Shown one piece after another: positions 15,531 to 24,886 of a stretch of DNA of 64,000 bases. Origin of the DNA: UBA10649 sp963842725 (GTDB taxonomy: Bacteria > Actinomycetota > Actinomycetes > S36-B12); NCBI GenBank assembly GCA_963842725.1, contig CAWJHN010000001.1:62001-126000 (forward strand). The letters run 5' to 3'. Position 1 is the stretch's first letter. The number at the start of each line of letters is the position of its first letter. The notes beneath the pieces were generated by a model, which saw only the letters and a program-made list of their open reading frames with translations, was not told the origin of the DNA and searched no databases. A program made the position numbers and the translations under genes.

Positions 15531-17437
15531 CAGGACACACCTCCCAGTGATTCCTGCCGCAGCGAGCGGCGGTAGTCCTCGAGTGACAGCAGGTCCGCGA
15601 AGCAGCGCTCGTATTCGTCCTTCTGCGCGACCGGATCGGTGCGCTGGAGACGGCCCTTCAGGTCGTCGATGCGCCGGGAGGCGTCGAGCTCGAGCAGGCG
15701 TGAGATGACGCCCACGGCATACCGCGCGTCGTACCCGGACTCCGACGGCAACGGCTCCACGGCCAGCTCGCGGACCAGGCGCCGCACCTCGTCGTCGGCC
15801 GCCTTCGCCAGGACGGCGTCGATCCACGCCAGCCCGGTCACGTCCTCGGACGGATACCCGGCGAGCGCGATGGCCTGATGGACGCGTCGCGCGGCGGGAT
15901 GCGTGTAGGCGGTCTCCTCCACGCTCTCGTACCAGTCGGCCATGGTGGCCGGCTCCTGCAGGGCGCACTTGAGCGCCTCTCGCTCGACGACCAGTGCCGG
16001 GTCGCGCCGCACGCCGGCCTGTGCCCGCGGCATCCGATCGGTTGCAGGCAGCGGCTCGGGCCGGGGCTCCGGCGCCTCGCGGCGGGCCGGGCTGCTGACG
16101 GACGACGGGCCCGCCCGCTCCGCGCCCTTCACCGCCCGGGCGACGGTCTCGACGTCGATCCCCAGCCAGCCGGCCAGCCGACGCGTGTACTCCGGTCTCA
16201 GCGCGGTGTCGCGGATCTTCGCGACGACCGGCGCGGCCTCCTTGAGCGCTCCGATCCGGCCCTCGGCCGATTCCAGGTCGTAGCCGGCGAGAGTGGAGCG
16301 GATGGCGAACTCGAAGAGTGGGACGCGGCGCTCGATGAGGGCGGTCACCGCGGCGTCGCCATGCTGCAGCCGCAGGTCGCACGGGTCCAGGCCCGAGGGC
16401 TCGACGGCGACGAACGTCTGGGTGACGAACCGCTGGTCCTCCTCGAACGCCCGAAGTGCCGCCTTCTGCCCGGCAGCGTCGCCGTCGAACGTGAAGATGA
16501 CGTTGCCCCGCATCTTGTCGTCGTCCATCAGCAGCCGCCGGAGGACCTTGATGTGCTCGGTGCCGAACGACGTGCCGCAGGTGGCGACCGCCGTCGTGAT
16601 TCCGGCCAGGTGGCAGGCCATGACGTCGGTGTAGCCCTCGACGATGACGGCCTGCTGGCTCTTGGAGATCTCGCGACGGGCCAGGTCGATGCCGTACAGG
16701 ACCTGGCTCTTCTTGTATATCGGGGACTCCGGGGTGTTGAGGTACTTGGGTCCGTCGTCGTCGTCGAACAGCTTGCGGGCGCCGAAGCCGATCACGTCCC
16801 CGCTGAGATCCCGGATAGGCCAGACGAGCCGACCGCGGAACCGGTCGTACACGCCGCGGTTGCCCTGGCTCACCAGGCCGCCCGCGAGCAGTTCGGGATC
16901 GGTGAAGCCGGCCTTGCGCAGGTGGCCGGTCAGCGCATCCCACGACTTCGGCGCGAACCCCACGCCGAAGGTCGCCGCCGCGTCGCCGTCGAACCCACGA
17001 GCACTGAGGAACTCGCGGCCGATGATGGCCTCGGCCGTCATGAGCTGCTGGACGTAGAAGGCGGCGGCCACCTTGTGGGCCTCGACCAGGCGCGTGCGCT
17101 GACCCTGCTGCCGGTTGATCGCAGCACCGCCGTCGACGTACCGGAGCTCGACTCCCGTGCGATCGGCCAGCTTCTCGACCGCCTCGGCGAAGGACAGGTG
17201 GTCCATCTTCTGCAGGAACGACAGGACGTCCCCGCCCTCGCCGCAGCCGAAGCAGTACCACATGCCCCGGCTCGGGGTGACGTGGAAGCTCGGCGAGCGC
17301 TCGTCGTGGAAGGGGCACAGCCCCTTCAGCGATCCGCCCCCCGCCGACTTCAAGGTCACGTACTCGCGGACCACCTCGTCGATCCGGGCGCGCTCGCGGA
17401 CCAGGACGATGTCCTCGTCTCGAATCCGGCCCGCCAT
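15530..17437 (-). CDS. dnaG: DNA primase
   Basis: 635 aa, normal length. The ATG at 17437 gives MAGRIRDEDIVLVRERARID; the longer frame upstream is not supported. N-terminal CHC2 zinc finger (CPFHDERSPSF ... WYCFGCGEGGD, about 38-66), catalytic RNA-polymerase core with TOPRIM motifs VIVEGYTDVMA (about 270) and FTFDGDAAGQKAA (acidic metal ligands), then the DnaB-helicase-interacting C-terminal region (about 455-635). It makes the RNA primers for chromosomal replication. Encoded next to dgt, as in many actinobacteria. Confidence 0.97.
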   Translation of the reverse strand: MAGRIRDEDIVLVRERARIDEVVREYVTLKSAGGGSLKGLCPFHDERSPSFHVTPSRGMWYCFGCGEGGDVLSFLQKMDHLSFAEAVEKLADRTGVELRYVDGGAAINRQQGQRTRLVEAHKVAAAFYVQQLMTAEAIIGREFLSARGFDGDAAATFGVGFAPKSWDALTGHLRKAGFTDPELLAGGLVSQGNRGVYDRFRGRLVWPIRDLSGDVIGFGARKLFDDDDGPKYLNTPESPIYKKSQVLYGIDLARREISKSQQAVIVEGYTDVMACHLAGITTAVATCGTSFGTEHIKVLRRLLMDDDKMRGNVIFTFDGDAAGQKAALRAFEEDQRFVTQTFVAVEPSGLDPCDLRLQHGDAAVTALIERRVPLFEFAIRSTLAGYDLESAEGRIGALKEAAPVVAKIRDTALRPEYTRRLAGWLGIDVETVARAVKGAERAGPSSVSSPARREAPEPRPEPLPATDRMPRAQAGVRRDPALVVEREALKCALQEPATMADWYESVEETAYTHPAARRVHQAIALAGYPSEDVTGLAWIDAVLAKAADDEVRRLVRELAVEPLPSESGYDARYAVGVISRLLELDASRRIDDLKGRLQRTDPVAQKDEYERCFADLLSLEDYRRSLRQESLGGVS

Positions 17438-17500
17438 GACCCGAGTGTAGGCGGCGGGCAGGACACCGAGCGGGTCACCGGGTGCGCTTGGATGGCGACC

Positions 17501-18696
17501 ATGGCAGCCACCCTTGACATCGACGCACTCCGATCCCACACGCCCGGCTGCCACGTGGTGAACCACCTCAACAACGCCGGATCAGCCCTCCCCCCTGCGA
17601 TCGTGACCGACACGGTCGTGGCCCACCTGCGGCGAGAGGAGGAGATCGGCGGGTACGAGGCGCATGCAGAGGCGCAGGACCGCGTCGACGCCGTTCCCGG
17701 GTCGGTCGCGCGCCTGATCGGCTGCCGCCCCGACCAGGTGGCGCTGGTGGAGTCGGCGACCGAGGCGTGGTCGCGGGCCTTCCAGGCGGTCCACTTCACG
17801 CGGGGCTTCTTCCCCGGCGACCGCCTGCTCGTCTCGAGTGCGGAGTATGCGTCGAACGTCCTGCCCATCCTGCAGGTGGCGGCGCACGCCGGGGCGAGCG
17901 TCGAGTTCGTCCCGGACGACGACACCGGCTGCATCGACACCGCTGCCCTCGCCGGCCTGCTGGACGAACGGGTCGTCCTGGTGGCCGTCACGCACTGCCC
18001 GTCGCAGAACGGACTCGTCAATGACGTCGCGCACGGTCGGCGACGCTGCTGCGCCCGACTGACGCCTGGTACCTCGTCGACGCCTGCCAGTCCGTCGGCC
18101 AGCTGCCCGTCGACGCGGCAGCCATCGGCGCCGACTTCATCTCAGCGACGGGGCGCAAGTACCTGCGCGGCCCGCGCGGAACGGGATTCCTCTACGTGTC
18201 CGACCGGGCGCTCGACGGCCTCGAGCCCTTCCCGCTCGACCTGCACTCGGCCACCTGGCAGTCGGACGGCTACGCCGTCCGACCCGGCGCCCGGCGCTAT
18301 GAGTACTGGGAGCGGTCGTACGCCGGCGTGCTCGGACTCGGCGCGGCCGTCGACTACGCGCTCGACCTGGGCATCGACGCGCTCGCCGCACGCATCGATG
18401 CGCTCGCGACTCATGCCCGCCGGTCCCTGAACGGCATCCCCGGTGTGGTCGTGCGCGACCGCGGCACGCAACGCAGCGGGATCGTCACGTTCACCCACGA
18501 GCGCGTCGACGCGCCCGATCTCGTCCGCGCCATCCGGGCCGCCGGGATCAACGTCAGCCTGTCGACGCCTGACTACGCCCGCCGGGACTTCGACGCGCAC
18601 GGCATCACCGGCCAGGTGCGGGTGAGCCCCCACGCGTACAACACGGCTGGGGAGATCGACGCGCTGGTCGAAGTCGTCGCCAGGGCAACGACCTAG
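17501..18696 (+). pseudogene. Class V aminotransferase, single frameshift
   Basis: The first part (MAATLDIDALRSHTPGC ... VEFVPDDDTG ... VAVTHCPSQNGLVNDVA) is the N-terminal half of a fold-type I PLP enzyme of the SufS/NifS-like class V group. After about 18034 this frame degenerates. The continuation lies one base off: LLRPTDAWYLVDACQSVGQ contains the PLP-binding Asp, and ISATGRKYLRGPRGTGFLYV carries the Schiff-base Lys. That frame runs to the stop at 18696. One missing base between 18020 and 18046 restores a protein of about 397 aa. ATG 17492 is an alternative start. All key residues are kept, so sequence error is as likely as inactivation. Isolated gene; substrate unknown (desulfurase or aminotransferase). 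Confidence 0.75.
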
Positions 18697-18698
18697 CA

Positions 18699-18765
18699 CC
18701 ACGCTGACCTGCCCGGCGCGTCATGCGGACCCCGTCCGACTGACGCGCCGGGCAGGTCAGCGTGG
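18699..18765. terminator. Long bidirectional hairpin, 25-bp perfect stem
   Basis: Arms 18699-18723 and 18741-18765 (CCACGCTGACCTGCCCGGCG... and its complement) are exact inverted copies around a 17-nt loop, filling the gap between the convergent aminotransferase and dgt genes. Works as a terminator for both; the length is unusual. Confidence 0.75.
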
Positions 18766-18772
18766 GGAGGCG

Positions 18773-20011
18773 TCAGCGGGCGAACCGACGGTGCCAGGCC
18801 ACGATGCTGACGTCGGTGAGGCTGGCAACCTGGTCGACGACCACCCGCAGTCGCTCGCCGTCGGTCGTGGCCTGGTCGTACGTCGGTCGCAGCCACGGCT
18901 CGAGGGACCGGCCGCCGTCGAGGACGAGCGCGGCCACGAGCTCCTCGATCACGGCCTGCTGCCGGGCGTACTCCGCCTCGGCACCCGGCCGGTGCATCAC
19001 GTAGTGCACCGCGACGGCCTTCATGATCGACACCTCGGCGCGCACCTCGTCCGGCACGACCAGGCTCGCCCCGTAGCGCGCGTGCGGTCCCGGGCCGTAT
19101 GCGACCTGGGTGGCGACCTGTGCCGTGGAGCAGAATCGCGCGATCAGGTAGCTCGTGAAGTGCTTGAGCGCGACCAGGTCGGCCATCGTCCCCTCGAACC
19201 GCCGTGGCCAGTACTCAAGGGCCACCAGGCGGTCGAGTGCCTCGGCCAGCGCCGCCGGGTCGCCGGTGGCCGGGAACCGCTCGTGCGCGACCGTCACCAG
19301 CGCGCGGCGCTCCTCCCGCGACTGGAAGGCGTCGAGCGAGGCGATGCCGGAGTGGACGGCGTCCTCGAAGTCGTGCACCGAGTACGCGACGTCGTCCGAC
19401 CAGTCCATCACCTGCTCCTCGATGCAGGTCACGTCACCGGGTGCTCCCTCGCGGAGCCAGTCGAAGACGCGCCGGTCGTCTTCGTACGCGCCGAACTTGC
19501 GCAGGCCGGGCCGGCGCGGCCACGGGTACTTGCACGCGGCGTCGAGGGAGGCGCGACTGAGGTTGAGCCCGACGCTGTCACCGGTGGCGGGATCGACGAC
19601 CTTCGCCTCGAGCCGGGCAAGCACGCGGAGGGACTGGGCGTTCCCCTCGAAGCCGCCGATCCGCTGCGCGAGCGCATCGAGGGCGTCCTCGCCGTTGTGC
19701 CCATAGGGCGGGTGGCCGAGATCGTGCGCCAGTCCGGCGACCTCGACCACGTCGGGGTCGCAGCCGAGTGCGTCGCCCAGCTCGCGCGCGATCTGCGCGA
19801 CCTCCAGCGTGTGCGTCAGCCGCGTGCGCGGGAAGTCCGCCTCGCCGGCGACCATCACCTGGGTCTTGGCCGCCAGCCGGCGCAGGGCCGCGGAGTGCAG
19901 GACGCGCGCGCGATCACGGGCGAAGGCGCTGCGGACGGACTCCTTGACGGGCTCGCCGACGAACCGCTCGACGTCACGCTCGTCGTAGCCGGGAGGAGGG
20001 ACCGAGGTCAC
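18773..20011 (-). CDS. dgt: Deoxyguanosinetriphosphate triphosphohydrolase-like protein
   Basis: 412 aa from GTG 20011, which overlaps the ApbE stop as GTGA. HD-domain signature: RTRLTHTLEVAQIARELG and AGLAHDLGHPPYGHNGEDAL contain the H...HD...D metal ligands (near residues 65-120). It ends with the usual C-terminal helical region. It hydrolyses dNTPs to deoxynucleoside and tripolyphosphate, thus affecting dNTP pools. It lies close to dnaG, a common actinobacterial pairing, but here is coupled to a redox gene. Confidence 0.93.
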   Translation of the reverse strand: MTSVPPPGYDERDVERFVGEPVKESVRSAFARDRARVLHSAALRRLAAKTQVMVAGEADFPRTRLTHTLEVAQIARELGDALGCDPDVVEVAGLAHDLGHPPYGHNGEDALDALAQRIGGFEGNAQSLRVLARLEAKVVDPATGDSVGLNLSRASLDAACKYPWPRRPGLRKFGAYEDDRRVFDWLREGAPGDVTCIEEQVMDWSDDVAYSVHDFEDAVHSGIASLDAFQSREERRALVTVAHERFPATGDPAALAEALDRLVALEYWPRRFEGTMADLVALKHFTSYLIARFCSTAQVATQVAYGPGPHARYGASLVVPDEVRAEVSIMKAVAVHYVMHRPGAEAEYARQQAVIEELVAALVLDGGRSLEPWLRPTYDQATTDGERLRVVVDQVASLTDVSIVAWHRRFAR

Positions 20012-20772
20012 GCCACCGAGACTAGTGCGGCATCGCCCGTGAGGGACCCGTCGGTCCGCACCACCAGCGACCGATACCCATGACGTCGGGCGACCCACTC
20101 GACGCCGGACTCCCCCATCGCGTACCCGATCGTCGCGTACGCGTCGGCCTCGGCGATGTCGGGACCGACGACCGTGAAGGACGCGATCTCCGGTCGGGCC
20201 ACGTCCCCGCCGTTCCAGATGTGGTCACCGCGCTCCGCCCCTCCCGAGGTCGCGACCGCGAGGTCGGCGGCATCGACCAGCGCGAGGACAGCGTGGCTGC
20301 GGGCCGGATCGGAGATGGCGACCCGCCAGGGTCGATCGTCGCTGGCCCGTCCCGAGCAGTAGGTGTCGCCGCCTACACCGACGAGCATGTTGCGCACTCC
20401 GTGCCGCTTCATGGCCCGGACGGCGAGCAGGATCGCGTAGCCCTTGACGTAGCCGGCCGTGTCCATCGATCCCGTGACGGGGTTCTTGTGGACGAAGACG
20501 CCGTCGGACTCGTCGCGCAGGCGGAGGCACTGGCGGATGACGAAGTCGATGTCGGCGACCGCGTCCGGCGACACGTCGAGGCCGGAGAACCAGCGGCTGA
20601 TCTCGCTCTCCCGCGAGTAGTGGCTGAACCGGTGATCCATCTCCTCGAGCTGGCCGCGGGCGGCCGACATCGCCGCCTTCACGACGTCGCTGCCGAGCGC
20701 GCGCACGTCGGACTCGGACACCACGACGCTGCACATGGTGCCCATCACCGGGAAGACCGAGCGCGTGGTCAC
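20008..20772 (-). CDS. apbE: FAD:protein FMN transferase
   Basis: 254 aa. GTG 20772 overlaps the stop of the FMN-binding protein gene. ApbE-family features: FPVMGTMCSVVV at the N-terminus, RFSHYSRESEISRW, the conserved G-x-D-x-A-G-Y-K type segment (GSMDTAGYVKGYAI), LVGVGGDTYCSG, and AVATSGGAERG with the Mg-binding site. It attaches FMN covalently to a Thr of partner proteins; the partner is almost certainly the FMN-binding-domain protein encoded immediately upstream. The usual lipobox is missing, so it may act as a cytoplasmic or differently exported form; the start may be mis-set. Confidence 0.88.
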   Translation of the reverse strand: MTTRSVFPVMGTMCSVVVSESDVRALGSDVVKAAMSAARGQLEEMDHRFSHYSRESEISRWFSGLDVSPDAVADIDFVIRQCLRLRDESDGVFVHKNPVTGSMDTAGYVKGYAILLAVRAMKRHGVRNMLVGVGGDTYCSGRASDDRPWRVAISDPARSHAVLALVDAADLAVATSGGAERGDHIWNGGDVARPEIASFTVVGPDIAEADAYATIGYAMGESGVEWVARRHGYRSLVVRTDGSLTGDAALVSVA

Positions 20773-21239
20773 AGCGAGTCCAGCAGCGACTGCAGCGACT
20801 GGCGGTAGGCCTCGGAGGTGTACGTGGCGCCAGAGACGTAGTCGAACTGGGTGCCCGCCTGCGTTGCCGAGGCGTCGAGGATGGGGATCGCGTAGCCGTT
20901 GATCTGCAGGGACCTGCCGTCGTTGGACGGCCACGCGACCGCGTGCGCCTCGACGAGCTGCCCGTCCGTGATCGTCGCGGCGACCTGCACCGGACCCCAT
21001 CGGGTCATCACCGCCTCGCCCGTCACTGTGCCGGCGGTAGTCGACCCCGTCGTCGATCCCGTCGACTTCCGCGTCGACGTGTCCGTCTGCGCGTCGGCTG
21101 AGCCCTGGGTCGTCGTCAGGTCTCCGGTTGCGGTGCTGTCGGTGTGGCCGGCCAGCGCCGGGTCGGCCACGCCGACGATGGCGAGAGCCAGGCCGCCGAG
21201 GGCGGCAGCGGGAGCGAGGCGTCGTGCCAGTCCGGCCAT
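20769..21239 (-). CDS. Exported FMN-binding domain protein (ApbE substrate)
   Basis: 156 aa. Signal peptide MAGLARRLAPAAALGGLALAIVGVADPALA, a Ser/Thr-rich linker (about 30-75), then a single FMN-bind domain. The motif DYVSGATYTS matches the Dxx(S/T)GA(S/T) flavinylation site where ApbE attaches FMN. Gene order ferric reductase - FMN-binding protein - apbE is known from flavin-based extracytoplasmic electron-transfer modules: the reductase passes electrons across the membrane to the covalently bound flavin. It overlaps apbE and nearly abuts the reductase gene. Confidence 0.9.
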   Translation of the reverse strand: MAGLARRLAPAAALGGLALAIVGVADPALAGHTDSTATGDLTTTQGSADAQTDTSTRKSTGSTTGSTTAGTVTGEAVMTRWGPVQVAATITDGQLVEAHAVAWPSNDGRSLQINGYAIPILDASATQAGTQFDYVSGATYTSEAYRQSLQSLLDSL

Positions 21240-21240
21240 G

Positions 21241-22663
21241 TCAGACTCCGAATCTCTCGTGGTGGATGTGCTTCGCGGGCACGCCGGCTCGGCGCATCCC
21301 CTTCATGACGGCGGACTCGAGTGACGCCGGTCCGCAGACGAACACGTGCCGGTCGGCCAGATCGGGGATCCAGGCGCGGAGCGTCTCCGGGGCGAACGGG
21401 TCGTTCCGCGCGAACCACTGCCGCGGCCCGGCGAGGACGTGCAGGCTGCCGTCACGGGACGCCACCAGCCGCTCGAGCTCGACCCGGTGGGCAAGGTCCC
21501 GTTCGGACCGCACCCTGACGATCACCATCGGCCGCTGGCCGGGCGTGCAGTCCTCGAGCAGGGCGCGGATGGGCGTGACGCCCACTCCGCCGGCGACCAG
21601 CACGACCGCCGAGCCCTGCGCCTGGTCGACGGTGAAGGCACCGTAGGGGCCCTCGAGGAGCAGCCTGGTCCCCGGCCGGACCTGCAGGAACCGGGTCGAG
21701 TCCTCCCCGAGCTCCTTGACCGTGAACCGCAGGCCGGCAGTGGTCGGTGCCGCGGACACGGAGTACGGATGCGCCTGCCACCACAGGTGCGGCGTGAGCG
21801 CCCGGATGTTGAAGTACTGGCCGCTCGCGACGCGCAGCCTCTGCAGGCCGGGACCGGCCACGTGGACCGCCCCGATGCCGTCCGCCTCCCGGGACACGGC
21901 GCTGACGTAGAAGCGTCGCGTCAGGGACCGGCCGAAGTCGCCGAGCCGGCCGGCCGCGATGGCGAGGGCCGCCACCGCGAACAGGCCGCTCCACCACCAG
22001 AAGGCAAGCGGTGTCGGTCGCGAAGTCGGCGCCGATCGTGAGCTGGTGGCCGAAGCCGAGGAGCACCGCGAGGTACCCGGTGAGGTGGACGAAGTACCAG
22101 GTCTCGTAGGGCATGAGCCGTCGTACGCGACGCCAGGACGACAGCCCGATGACCATGAACAGGGCTGTCGCCACCAGCGCGGAGACCATCCACGCCTCGT
22201 TGGCAAGCAGGTCGACGAGCCCGCTGACGATGGTGCCTCCGGTCGACGCCCCCCATGCCCAGGTGTCGGCGATCGCGTGGATCGCCAGGGTCACGACCGT
22301 CACGATGCCGAACCAGCGATGCGCGGCGACCAGGCGGTCCTGGCCGTACCGGTGCTCGAGGAGGCGCTGGCGCGAGGTGAGGACGAGGCCCCCGAGCGCG
22401 GCGAGCGCCGCGGTCAGCCCGGACAGCTGACCGATGGCGGACAGGGTCCCGACGCCGCCGGACACCAGCGTGCCCAGACCGCCGTGCTGCAGCCACAGCC
22501 CGAGGGTGACGACGAGGACGAAGCCGCAGGCCGCAACGACGTCACTGGCCACGAGCCTCGACACGCGGGGGCGGGGCAGTCGGCGGACCGTGCGACTGGG
22601 CTCAGCGAGCGGGGTCGCGGAGGCGGTGTGCGGGGTGCCGCGACGGGACGTCGTGATGCTCAT
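21241..22663 (-). pseudogene. Ferric reductase-like flavocytochrome, single frameshift
   Basis: From ATG 22663 (AAGGTGG upstream) the first frame encodes a six-helix ferric-reductase domain with heme-ligand histidines (AAHRWFGIVTVVTLAIHAIAD; TWYFVHLTGYLAVLLGFGHQ). It goes off frame near 22011-22015. The next frame continues with PLAFWWWSGLFAVAALAIAAG (last helix), then the FAD-binding HPYSVSAAP and NAD(P)-binding VLVAGGVGVTPIRALLE motifs, ending HIHHERFGV. A one-base change restores a protein of about 473 aa. It would move electrons from NAD(P)H via FAD and hemes to the outside, to the FMN-binding protein next in the operon. All cofactor motifs intact, so a sequence error is likely. Confidence 0.8.
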
Positions 22664-22748
22664 GTGACCACCTTGGCCCACGAATCACCGCACGATCGCC
22701 GCACCGAGCCCGGCCTGACGAAACCCGTACACACGGCCAATGAAGTGA

Positions 22749-23309
22749 TTACGGAGCGGCCCCCTCAGCCGCCACCGAGGCCACCAGGTCCGCCAGTTCG
22801 GCGGCGTCCACGACGCCGATGACGGTGGCGGCCATGCGGCCCTCGCGGTCGACGATGACCGTGCTCGGCAGCGCCGCGGGGGGCACTCCGGGGATCGTCG
22901 GCAGGATGGCGCCGTCGGCGTCGACGATGCTCGGGTACTGCATGCCGAGCTCGCCGGAGAAGGCCGCCGCCGCTGTCGGGTCGTCGCTGACATTGAGGCC
23001 GACGACCGACACCCCGTCCGGTTCGGCGGACGCAGCGAGATCGACGAAGGCCGGCACCTCGTCGCGGCACGGGACGCACCACGAGGCCCACGAGTTGAGG
23101 ACGACGACGCGACCGCGCAGGTCGGCGAGATCGAGGGTCTCGCCCGTCAGCGTGAGGCCGCTGACGGGGGGCATCGGCTGCCGAGCGTCGGGCTCGTACC
23201 GGGTGACGCCGACCTGCGACGACGGGGGCAGGTCCCGACCGCATGCGACCAGGGCCACGCTCGCCAGCAGCAGGGCGGCAAGGACGGCGGACAGTCGCGG
23301 TCGGGGCAC
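22749..23309 (-). CDS. TlpA-like thioredoxin lipoprotein
   Basis: 186 aa from a GTG. A hydrophobic N-terminus ends in the lipobox LVAC (Cys about 22), followed by a thioredoxin-fold domain with the active site WASWCVPCRDE (about 75) and the cis-Pro region LPSTVIVDREG. TlpA/ResA-type proteins reduce disulfides or apocytochrome/copper-site cysteines outside the membrane. It lies between the flavin redox module and the CopD-like protein, consistent with an envelope redox role. Confidence 0.9.
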   Translation of the reverse strand: MPRPRLSAVLAALLLASVALVACGRDLPPSSQVGVTRYEPDARQPMPPVSGLTLTGETLDLADLRGRVVVLNSWASWCVPCRDEVPAFVDLAASAEPDGVSVVGLNVSDDPTAAAAFSGELGMQYPSIVDADGAILPTIPGVPPAALPSTVIVDREGRMAATVIGVVDAAELADLVASVAAEGAAP

Positions 23310-23371
23310 CGTTGGATGCTAGCCAGCAGCGCGCGTCGGGGCGGACGGCGGCTCCCCGGGTCCAGACGCCG

Positions 23372-24844
23372 TCAGCCGGTCGACGCGTCGGCCGACCGGT
23401 GTCCGGCGCCCGGCAGTGATCGGCCCGCCGCCCAGGGCGCGGAGAGCACCAGCGCGAGGATGATCTCGGCGAGCACCAGGCTCACCACGTTCACCCGCCA
23501 GCCGAGGGAGCTGCCTGCGAGCAGGCTCGACAGCCAGGATGCGAACGGCCAGCCGATCATGAGGATGACGACGGAGGCGCGGCGGGGGCCGTCAAGGGTC
23601 GCGACGGCCCACAGCCACCCGAAGGCGACGAGGACCAGGCCGCTGGCCACCGTTCCGAGCTCCGTGCCCAGGACGCGCGTGAGGACCCCGGTGCCGGCGA
23701 CCACGACCACGGCCAGGAGCAGCGCGATCGCAGGGACCTCCGGGTACGCCCTCAGGCGCCTGCGCCACGGCCCGTCGCGCATCCCCAGCGAGCCGGCGAG
23801 CAGGATGGGCAGCGCCAGGGCGAGCAGCGTGATGGTGAGTGCCGACATGGGTCCGGCGGTCGTCCCGGCCGGCGGCGGTCCGGTGCGCAGCAGGACCACC
23901 GATATCGCGATGGCTGCCCCCATCGCCGTCAGTTCCCATGCCGCGAGCACGCCCAGCCGCCGGGCAGCGACCCCCTGCTCCTCGGCCCACCTCGCCACCA
24001 CTCGCTTCCGCTGCAGCCAGCCGAGGCGGATCAGCCAGCCCAGCAGCACGGCCTTGCCCAGGATGAGGGAGCCGTAGAGCGTCCCGACCAAGGCGCTGGC
24101 CGACGCAGCGTGCACCAGGGCGTTGAGCACCCCCGTCCCCGCGATGACGATGACGCACCACAGGGCCAGGGCGCTGAATCGAGGCAGCAGCGACGGGGCC
24201 GACTCGGGTCCGAGCCGGACGAGACCGACGGTGACGGCCAGCCCGCCCACCCAGAGCGCCGCCGCGCCGGCATGCAGGACGAGGCTCGCCGTCGCAAAGA
24301 CGCGGATAGTGGGCATCCCGGCGTGCACGAGGAGCGAGGGCGCCGCTACCGCGCACAGCATGATGGCGAAGCCGATTGACATCGCGACGCCGGACGCCGC
24401 CGGCCGGCACAGCACGAGCGCCAGGCCGATCGCCAGGATCTGGAACGCGAAGACGTGCCCGATCGAGGTGTCGGCGAGCAGGGTCCAGGCGCCCTCGGGT
24501 CGAAGGGCTCCGAGGGTCTCGATGGCGAGCACGTCGACCGCCGTCAGCAGGTACTGCACGACGAGGAGGCCGGCCCAGATCCCGCACCAGCCGGCCGCCC
24601 AGCGAAGGGCGCGTTCGGATCGCCCCGGCATCAGCAGTCCGCCGACGAGCACCCCGCCCACCGCGACCATCGCGGCGATGTCGCGCGCGAAGCGGGCCAG
24701 TGGCAGGCCCCAGGTCGTGATGGCTGCCGGGACGGGCAGTCCCGGCAGGTCCGGCACGGCCAGCATGCCGGTCATCCACAGCGACGCGACGAGGACGGGG
24801 ACGCCCCACCACAGCCGGGACCCGAGGCGCAGGGCGGTGCTCAC
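23372..24844 (-). CDS. CopD-domain copper transport-like membrane protein
   Basis: 490 aa from GTG 24844; a TTG start at 24883 is less likely. About 12-13 hydrophobic helices. The middle contains the CopD signature around VLHAGAAALWVGGLAVTVG and ALWCVIVIAGTGVLNALVHA, with His residues suited to copper. N- and C-terminal helix bundles (WWGVPVLVASLWMTGML; LALPILLAGSLGMRDG) extend it beyond the core domain. Probably imports or handles copper for cuproenzymes. A CtaG-like second domain, common in actinobacterial fusions, is not obvious. Same strand as the TlpA-like gene, with a 62-bp gap. Confidence 0.75.
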   Translation of the reverse strand: MSTALRLGSRLWWGVPVLVASLWMTGMLAVPDLPGLPVPAAITTWGLPLARFARDIAAMVAVGGVLVGGLLMPGRSERALRWAAGWCGIWAGLLVVQYLLTAVDVLAIETLGALRPEGAWTLLADTSIGHVFAFQILAIGLALVLCRPAASGVAMSIGFAIMLCAVAAPSLLVHAGMPTIRVFATASLVLHAGAAALWVGGLAVTVGLVRLGPESAPSLLPRFSALALWCVIVIAGTGVLNALVHAASASALVGTLYGSLILGKAVLLGWLIRLGWLQRKRVVARWAEEQGVAARRLGVLAAWELTAMGAAIAISVVLLRTGPPPAGTTAGPMSALTITLLALALPILLAGSLGMRDGPWRRRLRAYPEVPAIALLLAVVVVAGTGVLTRVLGTELGTVASGLVLVAFGWLWAVATLDGPRRASVVILMIGWPFASWLSSLLAGSSLGWRVNVVSLVLAEIILALVLSAPWAAGRSLPGAGHRSADASTG

Positions 24845-24886
24845 TCCGAGAAGGTACCGAAACCGGGCCGCCGTGCCGCGCAACGC

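Noticed and set aside
15878..17500. Long upstream extension of the aminotransferase frame
   Set aside because: It is antisense to dnaG, whose motifs are unmistakable.
18196..18696. Separate gene for a short aminotransferase
   Set aside because: It starts in the middle of the PLP fold; it is the continuation of the frameshifted gene.
21241..22206. Separate flavin reductase gene
   Set aside because: Its N-terminal part before the last helix is not protein-like; it continues the ferric reductase frame.
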